64,000 nt of DNA from Spiroplasma_E sp902809815 (GTDB lineage Bacteria > Bacillota_I > Bacilli_A > Mycoplasmatales > VBWQ01), in the NCBI RefSeq assembly GCF_964030925.1, contig NZ_OZ034992.1:620001-684000 (forward strand). The letters run 5' to 3'. Below are positions 33,095 through 44,699 of the stretch, piece after piece. Positions within the stretch are counted from its first letter, which is position 1; the number at the start of each line of letters is the position of its first letter. The translations under genes and the position numbers were made by a program. The notes beneath the pieces were generated by a model, which saw nothing but the letters and a program-made list of their open reading frames with translations, did no database searches and was not told the DNA's origin.

Positions 33095-33459
33095 ACTATC
33101 CCCTACAATTCTTGAATGACTTATATTACAAGTTAATTTTAACATCATTTTATCTTGCTAGGTTATTCTTAAGTTATTGTTTTTAATACAAAACTATTTA
33201 AAACACTTAAAATCAACTTTTTTAGAAATAAAATAAAAAAATAAATTTTATTTCTAAAATTTATATTAAAAAAGAAAAAATAAACATTATTTTTTCAATA
33301 ATTAATAATAAATAATTTGGGAAAAATTATAATATATTTTTTTACATATTAAAACCAATAATATGTTAAAATCTGCATAAACTTAATACAAGTTTTCAAC
33401 TTATTACTTCATTTTAAAGTAAGTGAGTTTGTTATTTTTAATCAAATAAGGAGAAAAAA
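33095..33459. other. Intergenic region between dnaE and the ankyrin gene
   Basis: About 365 AT-rich bases. AAGGAG at about 33448 is the ribosome site of the next gene. There is no gene or clear hairpin otherwise. Confidence 0.5.
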
Positions 33460-33745
33460 ATGGATATTCAAAATATTAATTTAATAAAAGCTGCTAAAAT
33501 CGGTGATCTACAAGTAATTAAAAAAATAATTAAAAATGGTGGCAATGTTAATTATATATGCGATGATATAACCGCTTTAATATGAGCAGCGCAAAATGGT
33601 CATTTAGATGTAGTTAACATCTTAATAGATAATGGTGTTGATATTTATCATGTAGTTAAAAATAGACCTGATCCTTGAATATTAAATAATATTAATGGAC
33701 AAATAATTATATCCAAATATTTAAAAACAAATGGTTATTAGGTGG

Positions 33746-34865
33746 TTGGCCCTTAATTACTGGACCATTTTTGATATAAAATTCTAAATTTTAATTTGTA
33801 AAATTGGTGGTTTTAGAAATTTAGAATGTATTCTTTCATAATTATAAAACATAACATATTGATTTACATCATTTATAGCTTCATTGATGGATAAATATTG
33901 ATTTGATTCTTTAGGTAGTCATTCTTGAGATAAATGAGAAAATCAGTTTTCAGATAATACATTACCACCAATATCATAAGGTTGTTTTTTGCTTAAAATT
34001 ATTTGTTTATCCTCTGCTCATTTTGTGATATCCTGACAATAAAATTCGTTGGCGTTATCTGAATGTAAAATAACATTTTTTACTTGATTTCAAGAAAATT
34101 GTTTGTTGATTTTTTCAAGAGCAGGAAGAATTAAATCCTGATATGATTTATTAGGAGCAATATTATAACTAACAACATTATTTGAATAAAAATCAATAAT
34201 TACAAAAAGATATAATCATCCTTCTTTAGTATTTATTTGTTTAGTGTCCATTGATCAAATTTGATTTGAAGAGGTTGTACTTTTATAATCTTTGTTTACT
34301 TTATCCATTGTAGGTATTCACTTATTTGGATTTTTTTTGTTTTTAGGATAGTTATTTTTAGTTTGTTTTAATCCTTGAATATTGTGTTCTTTCATAATTT
34401 TTCGCATTTGTTTTATTGATAATTCTATATTTAAAATGATATTTTTTTCTTGTTTTAATCACTCTTTAAAAGCTGAAAAAATTCTTAAATATCCATAAAT
34501 TCTGCCTTTTCTTGTAGAATGAAATTCGATTAAAAGTTGGCATATTTTTTGATATTTATGATTGCATTTAATAATATGATTTTCTTCTTTTTTAATAGGT
34601 TTTTGTTTATTTTTTAAAAAGTAATATGTTGATCTGTTTAATTGAAGATATTGACATAGGTTTCTAATTGAATATTGATTTTTACAATCATCAATAATTT
34701 TAATTTTTTCTTTGATATTTAATTTGTTAATTACTAATGCTATTTGTTTAATTTTATCCATTAATAAAAATCCTTTCAGGTTAAAATTAGTGTTAATTAT
34801 ATAACACAATTGTTTTTAGAATACATTCAGGTTTTTTAAATTAATGGTCTAGTAAAAAGGGCTAA
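33746..34865 (-). mobile_element. IS3-family element, copy 4 (complete, 1,120 bp)
   Basis: Same ends and length as copies 1 and 2. GTGG direct repeats lie at 33742-33745 and 34866-34869. Confidence 0.9.
33784..34761 (-). CDS. IS3-family transposase (copy 4)
   Basis: A 325-residue intact DDE transposase like copy 1. One substitution is visible near the C-terminus (PKESNQ for PKGSNQ). Start and Trp-TGA usage are as in the other copies. Confidence 0.87.
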
Positions 34866-35334
34866 GTGGCTTATAACTATGCTAATCTTTTACTAGATAC
34901 CATTGAAAATGGTGATACAGCTTTAACAATAGCTGCTAAAAACAAACACCCAAAAATAGTTGAAAGATTAGCCTATGAAATTTATGAACAAGAAATAAAG
35001 CAACGATATAAATTTGGATTACCTACTATTCTTAATGTTACAATCAATAAAAATAATTTTGAAGTTAAATCTCTTCAAGAATTAGCAAATGAAGTACAAA
35101 AAATAACAACCAATATTGACTTTAGAGAACCAAATCCATATCAAAAATTACAAATAAATTTAAAACTTGCTCAATTAGAAATTAATAAGAAAAAAATAAA
35201 TGAAATCAATAAAAGAATTGAAAAAACAAAATTATTAGTAAATGAAATAAATGCAATTGATTTACAAAATCAAACTTCAACAAATAATCAAAATACTTAT
35301 TGTAATATTTTATAGTTTACTATTAAAAAATAAC

Positions 35335-35361
35335 AAAAAGAGTGAAACTTCACTCTTTTTT
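35335..35361 (+). terminator. Intrinsic terminator after the ankyrin gene
   Basis: AAAAAGAGTG (35335-35344) pairs with CACTCTTTTT (35351-35360) and a T-run follows. Confidence 0.8.
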
Positions 35362-35420
35362 TATATTTAAAGTAAATAAACTGCAATTTATTAAAACTAT
35401 TAAATTATTAATAAATTTAT

Positions 35421-36593
35421 TTATATTTTTTCAATATCTTTAAAACTATTTATTAAAATTTGTTCTCAATCAATTATTTGCTTTAAATCATTTTCTAAAA
35501 GTTCACATTCTTTAATCTTTGGTTGTGTAACAGGGTTTTTGGGAACAAATAATGAACAACAATCAGCGAATGGTAAAATTGATGTTTCATAAGTACCAAT
35601 TTTGTTAGCAAGATTAATAATATCAACTTTATCTTCGGCAATTAAACTACGCAAAATTGGTAAATTGCTAACAATATTAATAGCATTAATACTTGCTAAT
35701 GTTTGTGAAGCAACCTGACCAATCGCTTCACCAGTTGCTAATGCTTGAATTTTATATTTTTCTGCAAATAAACTAGCAATTCTAATAAACATTCTACGCA
35801 TTAAAGTAATACGATAACTTTCTTTCTTAATATGACTTAATTCATTTTGCAAGTTAGTAAAATTGCAAATATATAAATTTTTACTGCCAGCATTATAAGG
35901 TGCTAAAATTTGAACTAAAGTTTCTACTTTTTTTAATGCTGTTGGTAAAGTAAAAGGTGGAGTAGCAAAATGTAAATATTGAACTTGTAATCCTCGTTTC
36001 ATTAATTTATATGCTGCTACAGGGGAATCAATACCACCGCTCAATAATAATAACACTTTCCCTGAACTACCTACTGGAAATCCACCAGCACCAATAATTT
36101 TATTTGCAAATAAATAAATATCATCCTTATTAACTTTGATATTTATTTTTAAATCAGGATTAGTAACATTAACTTTTAAATCTGTTTTTTTTAAAATTAT
36201 AGAAGCTATAATTTTAACTATTTGTTCTGAATTTAATGAAAAACTCTTATCACTACGACTAACAAAAAGTTTAAATGTTTTAAAATTTGTTAGATTTTGA
36301 CTTAAAATTAATGATATTACTTTTTCTGATAATATTTCCATATTTTTAGCAATTCTAAAAGTAGGTGATAATGAACTAATACCAAATATTTTCACCAAAA
36401 TATTAATAACATCATTCATTACGTCAAGAGATAAATTAGTTAATTCCATCCGATCATGAAAATGAATAATATTTATTTGTTTATAATCACTAAGAGCATA
36501 CTTAATATTTATTTTTAATTGTTTAATAAAATCAATCCGATTTTTACTTTTAGTTGTTAATTCACCATAACGAATAATAATAATTGGTACCAT
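35421..36593 (-). CDS. thiI: tRNA 4-thiouridine synthase ThiI
   Basis: Transfers sulfur to uridine-8 of tRNA. The 390-residue protein has an N-terminal ferredoxin-like region beginning IIIIRYGELTTKSKNRIDF, then a THUMP domain (about 60-165). A PP-loop ATP pyrophosphatase follows, with KVLLLLSGGIDSPVAAYKL (about 178-196) and the conserved LATGEAIGQVASQTLASI. No rhodanese domain is present, as in Gram-positive forms. One TGA Trp lies near the C-terminus (35466), after which the frame runs on to TAA 35421. It is downstream of ezrA, with the next gene start 23 bases away. Confidence 0.93.
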
Positions 36594-36616
36594 TTAATTT
36601 TCCTCTTTTTTAAAAT

Positions 36617-38311
36617 TTATTCCATTAATTCCAATAATAATGTTAATGCTTTTTGATTATGATTATTAGTGATATTATTTTCAATTTCATTAAATTTACT
36701 ATTAAGTTGCTGATTAATTGAACGATGACGATTAGCATAAACAAGAGTTAAATGTGATAATTTATGAATAGTAATTTCCATTTTTAATTCAGTATAAAGA
36801 TGAAAAATTTTATTTTGTAAATCATTAAATTTACTAAAAGAAGAATTATCATAATTTCCATTTTTAAAATTTAAAATAGTATCATTTATTAAATATTGTA
36901 AATCACTAAACTTTTCTTTATAAATTTCATTTAAATAATAAAAATTAATATTATTTAAAATATTATCAATTTGTAACATCATTGAATTGATTTTATCAAC
37001 ATAAGTTTTAAATTTAATTTTTGCTTTATTTTGTTCATTCAACAATTTATTATACTCTTTTAAACTATTAAAAACAACAATACTATTTTCAAATAACGCC
37101 GCTAATAACATCACTAATGTTTCATAACTAGTATTTTTTATTGATTTTTGATGTTCTATGATTAATAAATTATCAAAATGATTAACAGTAGCAAGTTGTT
37201 TATTAATAATAGTTTCTAAGTTAGTTATTTTGCTATTTTCTATCATTTTAGAATTAATTTTATTTGAAAGAGCAATTTCATTTTTAATAGTTTCAAATAT
37301 TTCATTAAAATTAAAACTCATAACTAAAAATTTTTCATAATTTTGTTTAAAAATATTATAAAATATTTGTTCTTTATCAATTTTATTACTAAAAGTGGCA
37401 ATTAATTTTAATATTTCTTGAGTGTTAACCTTAGCTTTTTTGTATTGTAAATTATTAATTTGTTTATTAATAAAACTTAACTTTTCATCAACGTTTGCTA
37501 CTAATTGTTCGTATTGTAAAAGTAAAGTATTATTTATTTTTATCATTTGATATTTATTTTTTAAGTTCGCCATTTTTTGTTTAATTTCATATGTTATAAT
37601 ATAACGAAGTGTTGGTAAATTATCTAAAATTTCTGCCAATGTTACAACAGCAATCGCAATCTCACTTAAAATAGTAATAATTTGACTAACATTAATAGCA
37701 TTAATATTTGTTTCTAATTCTTTAAACATATCATTAATTATTTTAATAACTTCATCTAATTGTTCTCGATTAAGATCATTTTGTAAATTAATCTTGATCA
37801 TTTGATCTTGTAAATAATTAAAATTTTGTTTAAAAAATAATTGATATTCTCGTAATAATTGATCAATACTAATAAAATAATCTATTTCAATTGTTAATAA
37901 CTGCAATTGATTTTTTAAATTATTACTTTTATTATGCATTCTATACATTAATTTATATCTTTTTCATAATTCTTTATTATTTTGTAATTTTAAAATTTGA
38001 ATATATTTTTTAAAAACCTTATTTAAATCTTTTTTTAAAAAAAGATTATAACGACTAATTCAAATCCCTAAAATAGAACTATATTGTTCATTTGCTTGTA
38101 CCATTTGATTAATACGATTTAATCTTTCTTTAATATTAATATTTTGAATATATTGCAAATTTTTATAAACCATAAATTGTTTATTTTTATATGAACTAAA
38201 AATTACTAATAAACTTGTTAAAACGATAATAGTAAAAATTAATAAACTAATAATAGTTATTATAATAATTTGTGCACTAGTTAATTTATAAATTTTTATT
38301 AACATCAACAT
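36617..38311 (-). CDS. ezrA: Septation ring formation regulator EzrA-like protein
   Basis: A 564-residue protein with one N-terminal membrane helix (about 14-38, AQIIIITIISLLIFTIIVLTS) followed by an almost entirely coiled-coil cytoplasmic part, the architecture and length of EzrA (an FtsZ-ring regulator in Firmicutes). Sequence similarity is weak to the eye, but the ezrA-thiI neighbourhood is shared with Bacillus, which supports the call. AAAGGAG lies 11 bases before the ATG. One early TGA Trp cluster links the two halves in the same frame. A role in division in a wall-less cell is inferred. Confidence 0.8.
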
Positions 38312-38355
38312 AGTTTTATTCTCCTTTCCTTATATTTTAAATATATTAAAAGATA

Positions 38356-39129
38356 TTAATCTTTTATTTTATTATTACTTCTAAAATATTTAATAATATC
38401 AACTAAACCTAAAAATAACATTTGTGGTTCATAAATATAAGAAAAATCAAAATAAGATTTTAAAATTGGTACACTACCTCCTGTTAAAATTACAGGTAAA
38501 CTAATATTTGTTTCATTTTGAATTCTAGCAACTATACTATTAATCATTGCACTAAAACCATAACCATAACCAATTGATAAAGCATGATTAGTATTTTTAC
38601 CTAACATTGATTGATAATGTTGCATTTCAAAATCAACAAGTAAAGCAGCATTATCAATCAATGCATCTTTACTTGTACTAAATCCAGGTCCAATAATAAC
38701 ACCAACCAAAACATCATTAACAACAACACTATAGGTAGTAGCAGTTCCCAAACTAACAACTATCGCATTGTGATACTTAGTATAAGCAGCATATGATAAT
38801 GCTATCAAATCACTACCTAATTGACGATTTTCTAAATTAAGTTTTAAAGGTAAAGAACTTAGTAATTTAAAATCAACAATTAATGGTTTTAAATTGTATG
38901 TAAAAACAATTAATTTTTCTATTATTATTAAAAAATTTGGAACAACACAACTAATAACAACTTCTTCAAAATGTAATTTTTTATTTAATTTAAATGCTTT
39001 TTTCAATTGAACAATTGCAGTTTTACTTTTGGTTTCTATTACTGCTCATTGTTCAATAATTTCACTATCATTAATCATAGCAATCTTAATTAATGTATTA
39101 CCAATATCTACTAATAACAAACTTTTCAT
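38356..39129 (-). CDS. coaX: Type III pantothenate kinase
   Basis: Catalyses the first step of CoA synthesis. The 257-residue protein opens with LLLVDIGNTLIKIAM (phosphate-binding motif of the ASKHA fold). It has GSDLIALSYAAY and VVSLGTATTYSVV (equivalent to the G-D-R and T-A-T motifs) and TGGSVPIL near the C-terminus. It is translationally close to cdaA: its ATG lies 2 bases after the cdaA stop. One TGA Trp near residue 30. Confidence 0.92.
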
Positions 39130-39131
39130 TA

Positions 39132-39806
39132 TTATACTTGTTGAACCATTTCTTTAGTTGAAGCTAATTCATCATATAGTGTACGAACAAGATTATTTAA
39201 GTTTTCAACTTGTAAAAACTTACCACTACGAGCTATTGAAACAGAACCATTAGTTTCACTAACAATAACTGATACTGCATCGGTTTGCTCTGATATTCCA
39301 ATAGCAGCACGATGACGTGAACCAAATTGACTAGATATTTTTTTATTAGTTAGTGGAAAATAAGTAGAGGCACATTCAATACGACCTAAACGAATAATAA
39401 CTGCACCATCATGCAATGGTGAACCTTTAATAAAAATAGATTGTAATAGTTGTGAAGTTACTTCACCATCAATTTTTACTCCCAAATCAGTATATTCATT
39501 TAATGAAACATTCCTTTCAATAGTAATTAGTGCTCCAATTTTTTCTTCTGCTAATTTAATCACTGCTTCTGCTAAAACACTTGCTAACATTCTTTTTTCT
39601 GAAGTTGCTAGTAGTTTCATATGAGATTTATTTCTTGTTGTTCATCAAACTTTTTTACCACGAATAAAGGTATTCATAACTATTAAAATAAGAATTGTCA
39701 TTAATAAAGAAATGGTTATTCCAAATAAAACCGCTATTTCAGCAATAACTGTTCCAATATCTGCTGAAATTACAGTCGAAATAATATTTAACGGTAATAC
39801 ACTCAT
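39132..39806 (-). CDS. cdaA: Diadenylate cyclase CdaA (single-TM, CdaM-like)
   Basis: Makes c-di-AMP from two ATP at the membrane. One N-terminal helix (about 20-48, ILFGITISLLMTILILIVM region) precedes a DisA_N domain with the catalytic HDGAVIIR and the ATP-binding FGSRHRAAIGISEQTDA. 224 residues from ATG 39806, chosen because GGTGG lies about 10 bases upstream; a GTG at 39842 is also possible. Mollicute CdaM enzymes likewise have a single helix. No CdaR partner gene is adjacent. Two TGA Trp codons after the helix. Confidence 0.9.
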
Positions 39807-39913
39807 ATTAAATACCACCATTCCTTTATTTTTTGATTCCACTACTTTAATTATAAAGTAAAAAAATTATTTTTGATATTATTAGTATAACAACTTATCA
39901 TAATTTACAAAAT

Positions 39914-39943
39914 ACTCCTTTTAAATTTATTTTTAAAAGGAGT
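39914..39943 (-). terminator. Hairpin upstream of cdaA
   Basis: ACTCCTTTTAAA (39914-39925) pairs with TTTAAAAGGAGT (39932-39943), 12 perfect pairs. It most likely ends the minus-strand coiled-coil gene at 40020. Confidence 0.65.
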
Positions 39944-40019
39944 ACTAATATTTTTGATAATTTTAGATTTTATCTTATATAAGTTTATAAAATTATTATT
40001 TGTTAATTATCTTTATTAA

Positions 40020-40550
40020 CTATAAATTTGCTACAGTGTTATGAACATAATTTTTATTTACTACGGATAATGTTGATAAATTCTTATTTACTTCTGCTTT
40101 TATTAAAAAATCATTATCACTATCTTTACTATTTTCTCTTGAAGATAATTTAGTTTGTAATTTTTCAATTAATTTTAGTGAATTTGATAGTTTTTCCTGT
40201 AATCATACTGATGCTACTGATATATCTGTGATTGTTACTGTTGCTGGTTCTGTTTTTAATTTTTCTAATTTTTCTGATGCATTTGATAATTGTTCTTCTA
40301 ATTTTTTTAAAGATTCTACTAATTCTTTTAATGTTTCATCTTCTCATACTTTTTCTTTTAATGTTTGTAATGTTTGTAATACTTTTAATGCTGTTAATAC
40401 TTTTGTTTCTAATGTTTTTACTTGATTTTCTATCTTATCTTTTGTTTTATTTTTTCTCTTACTGGTTTTGATTGATTCTTTTCCTCCAGATATTACTTTT
40501 CCTAACCCGACTAGTGTTTTTAGCAAGATTGCAATTGATTTAGCGTCCAT
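40020..40550 (-). CDS. Coiled-coil protein, unknown function
   Basis: A 176-residue protein. A mildly hydrophobic N-terminus (SIAILLKTLVGLGKVIS) is followed by a Lys-rich stretch and two long heptad-patterned helices (LKVLQTLQTLKEKV ... LKELVESLKKLEEQLSNASEKLEKL), then a Ser/Asn-rich tail. Two TGA Trp codons. AAAAGGTG lies 8 bases before the ATG. It resembles in style the coiled-coil genes at 3404-4278 but shares no obvious motif. Confidence 0.7.
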
Positions 40551-40739
40551 ATTTTATTCACCTTTTCTAATTAAATAAAAAAATCTATTTCTTTAATTTT
40601 AAAGTAATAGGATTTAAAATAAACTTGATATTAAGTTTATAAAATTATTGTATTATAGTTTTCTATACTATTATATTTTTATACAAATTAACATCGTTAA
40701 ATGTTTTTAATATTTAATTCTAAACTATCAAATCAAAAA

Positions 40740-41318
40740 CTAATTAATATTATTTTTAATAATATCTGTTATTTCTTTAACAGCAATATCTAAGTCATCG
40801 TTAATAACAATATAATCATATTCATGTTGAACTTTAAATTCTTCTTTTGCTTTATTTAACCTTTTCTCAATAATTACTTCTGACTCACTAGCACGCATAC
40901 GAATTCTTTGTTCTAATTCTTGATAAGAAGGAGGCATAATAAAAATACTCATAATATCATTGCGATGTTCATAATTTTTTAAAACTTGACTAGCACCATC
41001 AACCTCAATTTCCAAAATAACGTTATAACCTTGATTTTGCAAATTTAAAACATAACTCTTACTAGTACCATAGTAATTACCAATAAAATTTGTATATTCT
41101 AAAAAATCATTACCTTTAACATGATTTAAAAAAGTTGATACATCAACAAAAAAATAATTAATGCCATCTTGTTCTTTATTACGTGGTTTTCTTGTTGTCA
41201 TCGAAACTGAATATGCTAAATTTAATGATTTATCAGCAAATAATTTAGCAATAATTGCACCCTTACCAACACCACTTGGTCCAGAAAGAATAATTAATTT
41301 TCCTTTTTTTTGTGCCAT
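40740..41318 (-). CDS. gmk: Guanylate kinase
   Basis: Converts GMP to GDP with ATP. 192 residues; P-loop LIILSGPSGVGKGAI (residues about 8-22), GMP-binding YSVSMTTRKPRNKEQDGINYFF and GNYYGTSKSYV, and the lid RMRASESEVIIEKRL. The stop is TAG. The ATG follows the rsmD stop by 14 bases; the ribosome site is poor (GTAGAATG), so translational coupling is likely. Confidence 0.95.
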   Translation of the reverse strand: MAQKKGKLIILSGPSGVGKGAIIAKLFADKSLNLAYSVSMTTRKPRNKEQDGINYFFVDVSTFLNHVKGNDFLEYTNFIGNYYGTSKSYVLNLQNQGYNVILEIEVDGASQVLKNYEHRNDIMSIFIMPPSYQELEQRIRMRASESEVIIEKRLNKAKEEFKVQHEYDYIVINDDLDIAVKEITDIIKNNIN

Positions 41319-41332
41319 TTACATTCTACTTT

Positions 41333-41890
41333 CTACTTTTCATAAAATTGAATTATTTTAATATATATTTTACCGTATTTTTTATTAGATACTACTTTAA
41401 AATGGAAATTTAATTGTAAATTTTCAAGTGGTACATTTGTTTCTAAAACAATTAAAGCATTATTAGCAAGTAAATTATTTTTATAAAAGAAATTAATAAT
41501 TCACTGTTGACAAGTAATATTTGCAAACGGTGGATCAATAAAAACAATATCACATTGTTGTACTAGTGTTTTACTAAAAATTTGATAATCCAAATTACTT
41601 AATTTAACTTGTTCTTGTAAATTACAAGCAAAACAATTTTGATTAATAATATTACAAGCAGCTTTATTAATATCATTTGCAAAAGCAAATTTTGCCCCCC
41701 GTGATAAACTTTCAAGAATTAAATTACCACTTCCAGCAAATAAATCAACAACAATTTTATCTTCAAAACTACAATAATTTAACATAATATTAAAAATATT
41801 TTCTTTAATTCGATTTAATGTTGGCCGTGTTGATAAACCATCTAAAGTAATTATTTTTTTTCCTTTTAATTTTCCAGCAATAATTTTCAT
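41333..41890 (-). CDS. rsmD: 16S rRNA (guanine966-N2)-methyltransferase RsmD
   Basis: A 185-residue SAM-dependent methyltransferase. N-terminal MKIIAGKLKGKKI and STRPTLNRIKENIFNIM are RsmD hallmarks. VVDLFAGSGNLILESLSRGA binds SAM, and CDIVFIDPPFA is the catalytic N-P-P-Y-type loop in its DPPF form. One TGA Trp at 41501. TTGGAG precedes the ATG by 8 bases. Operon with gmk. Confidence 0.93.
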
Positions 41891-41991
41891 GTTTTCTCCA
41901 AAATTTAGTTTATAATAACTTTATCATTAAATTTGATAAAAGCAAATTAGTTTAATTTATTATTTATTACAAACTGATGAAAGGATCTGCA

Positions 41992-42582
41992 ATGTTAAAA
42001 AAATTACAAAACGAAGTACCATCAGCATCTTGAATTACTGAAGATACAAAACCTAGTTTATTAAAACCTTGTGCTGATGTTATTTTACCCTTAACACTTA
42101 AAGATGAAAATATTATGAAACGTATGATTGATTGAGTAAAAGCATCACAAGATAAAGAATTTAATGCTAACAACATTTTAACCGAAGCTATTGGTATTGC
42201 TGCACCACAAATTGGAGAAAATATAAAAATGTATTATATTTTATTACCAATTCCTGATAAAAATGAAAAGATTATTTACTATGAACATGCATTAATAAAT
42301 CCAAAAATCATTGGTAAAAGCGAACAAATAGCTTATTTAAAAAAAGGTGAAGGTTGTTTAAGTGTAACTAATCACCCTCATGAAGGTTTAGTTCCACGTA
42401 GTTATAAAATCAACGTTACAGGTTATGACTATTTAAAAAAGAAAAAAGTAACTTTAACTGTTAGAGGTTATGAAGCAATTGTTTTTCAACATGAGCAAGA
42501 CCATTTAGAAGGAAAACTCTTTTATCATCACATTAATAAGGATAATCCTTGACTTAATGATGATAAATGGATTATGATATAA
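41992..42582 (+). CDS. def: Peptide deformylase
   Basis: Removes the formyl group from nascent N-terminal Met. 196 residues. The three family motifs are present: GIAAPQIG (motif I), EGCLSV (motif II with the metal Cys) and QHEQDHLEG (motif III with the HExxH metal ligands). Three TGA Trp codons before the first long TGA-free stretch fix the true start at ATG 41992, preceded by AAAGG. It is divergent from rsmD. Confidence 0.95.
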
Positions 42583-42743
42583 AGTAGAATGATAAACTTA
42601 AGTTTTTAAATTGTTTTATTATAGTTAAATATAATATACCAAATAAGTAATAAGTAAAAACATGATAAAATTCATTACATTTTTTTTATGTTATGTTTTA
42701 TGTTATTTCCTTATAATTTTAAAATGAATGAAGGAGAAAAAAT

Positions 42744-44456
42744 ATGAGTGATACACCCACAAAAAATACTATGCCAGTTAAAAAGTTCGTCACGAAAATC
42801 TTTGCGCTTGGTGGGCTAGAAGAAGTTGGAAAAAATACTTATGTAATTGAACAAGATAATGAAATTATTATTATTGATGCTGGAGTAAAATTTGCTGATG
42901 CTTCTATGCCAGGAATTGAAGCAGTAATTCCTGATTATAGTTACCTAAAAGAAAATAAACATAAAATTAAAGGAATATTTATTACTCATGGTCATGAAGA
43001 TCATATTGGTGGTATACCATACTTATTAAAAGAAATTAGTGATATTCCAGCTATTTATGCTCCTAACTTAGCAGCAGCTTTAATTCGTCATAAAATTAAG
43101 GACAAAGGAATAAAATCAAAAATAAAAATAAATATTGTTGATGGTAATAGTAAAATTAAAACTAACAGATTTATTATTAGTTTTTTTGCTGTTAATCATT
43201 CAATTCCTGATGCATATGGAATTTGTGTAGAAAATTCAAATGGAACTGTTGTAACAACAGGTGATTATAAATTCGATTGAACACCTTTAGGTCATAAAGC
43301 AGATATTGATAAAATGGCACAAATGGGTCAAAAAGGAGTAACATTATTTTTAGCAGATTCAACGAATGCTGAAGTACCCGGTTATACAATGACAGAAATG
43401 CTTGTTGTTAAAAGAATTAGTGAAATATTTGCTAAAGCGAAGGGCAGAATTTTAATTTCTACTTTTGCTTCTAATGTACACCGTTTACAACAAATTATTG
43501 AAGTTGCAACAAAACATAATAGAAAAGTTATTGTTGTTGGAAGAAGTTTAGAAAGAATAGTTAATGTTATTCGTCAAATGGGACATTTAAAAGTTCGTGA
43601 TAGTTCATTTATTAAAGCAGAAGAAGCTAAAAAATATGATAATAATCAAATTGTTATTATTTGTACGGGTTCCCAAGGTGAACCAATGGCAGCATTATCA
43701 AGAATTGCTAATCGCGAACATCGTCAAATAAAAATTATACCCGGTGATACAGTAATATTCTCTTCATCAGCAATTCCCGGTAACCGTGCTGACGTTGAAA
43801 GAGTAGTTAATAAACTAACACGACTTAGTGCGATTGTTGAAGAAAATTCACCATTAAATTGATTGCATACTTCTGGTCATGCTTCACAAGAAGAACAAAA
43901 ATTAATGTTAAATTTAATTAAACCATCATACTTTATGCCAATGCATGGTGATTATCGAATGTTAAAAGTTCATAAAGAAACAGCTGTATCAATTGGAATC
44001 CCTGAAGAAAATATATTTATTTGTGCTAACGGTGATCCAATTATTATGGATAATGGTAAATGTTCTTTAAGCGATAAACGCATTGCTGCTGATCCTATTT
44101 ATGTTGATGGTGGTAAAGATATGTCAGGAGTAACAACTGCTGCAGTAATCCGTGATAGACAAATTCTTTCTAAAGATGGTTTAATTGCAATTGTTGTTTC
44201 TATTGATTCACAAAATAATAAATTATTAGCACCACCAACGTTTATTTCTCGCGGTTCTTTCTATGTTCGTGATGCAGCACCTTTAGTATCTGAAGCAATA
44301 TCATTACTAACAAAAGCTATTAATGAAGTATTAAAAAGCGAAAGACCTACTTTTGCTACAATAAAAAATGCTATCAAATCAACATTAGCACCTTATATAT
44401 TTAAAAAGAAAAGAAGAAACCCTTTAATTATTCCTGTTATATTAAATAAAAAATAG
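42744..44456 (+). CDS. rnjA: Ribonuclease J
   Basis: A 570-residue beta-CASP metallo-beta-lactamase RNase that matures and degrades RNA. Motif II THGHEDHIGG (residues about 85-94), NHSIPDAYG, GDYKFDWTP (metal Asp), then the beta-CASP part (ISTFASNVHRLQQII, TGSQGEPMAALSRIA, HTSGHASQEEQ) and a C-terminal domain. Near-perfect AAGGAGAAAAAAT before the ATG. TATAAT at 42630-42635 may be the -10 box. In the absence of RNase E this is the likely main RNase. Confidence 0.94.
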
Positions 44457-44495
44457 TTTTAAAAACTATTGGGAGGTTCCCAAAAAAGTAGGAAG

Positions 44496-44624
44496 ATGAA
44501 TTACTATAAAAATAAATTCTTTCCAATATTACCATTTCAAAATGATTATAGACAAATTAAATTCTCTTTTACCCTTAAATTTAATATTCGACGTATTTTA
44601 AAAAATATAGATTTTATAAGATAA
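44496..44624 (+). CDS. Possible small basic protein
   Basis: A 42-codon frame (MNYYKNKFFPILPFQNDYRQ start, basic C-terminus) with GTAGGAAG upstream, between the RNase J gene and its terminator. It has no recognisable motif. It may be a chance frame in the 3' UTR. Confidence 0.25.
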   Translation: MNYYKNKFFPILPFQNDYRQIKFSFTLKFNIRRILKNIDFIR

Positions 44625-44645
44625 AATAAAAATTATTCTCAAAGG

Positions 44646-44676
44646 AAAAAGACAAGAAATAATCTTGTCTTTTTTT
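44646..44676 (+). terminator. Intrinsic terminator of the RNase J unit
   Basis: AAAAAGACAAGA (44646-44657) pairs with TCTTGTCTTTTT (44663-44674), followed by more T. A weaker hairpin (AATAGTTTT/AAAACTATT, 44452-44470) overlaps the rnj stop. Confidence 0.85.
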
Positions 44677-44699
44677 GTAATTGTAAAATTTTAAAATTT

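Larger units (their letters stand above)
33460..35315 (+). pseudogene. Ankyrin-repeat protein gene, split by an IS3 copy
   Basis: The 5' part (33460-33741) encodes ankyrin units: LIKAAKIGDLQVIKKIIKNG and ALIWAAQNGHLDVVNILIDNG. A TAG at 33739-33741 ends it just before the IS3 copy. After the IS, a frame from 34866 continues with another ankyrin-like unit (NGDTALTIAAKNKHPKIVERL) and then a Lys/Glu-rich coiled coil to TAG 35313-35315. Removing the IS and one GTGG leaves the two parts in the same frame but keeps the TAG, so a point mutation or small change also inactivated it. Ankyrin proteins of symbionts often target host factors. Confidence 0.72.

Noticed and set aside
40228..40471. Two overlapping plus-strand frames rich in Phe/Leu
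   Set aside because: Antisense of the coiled-coil gene 40020-40550.
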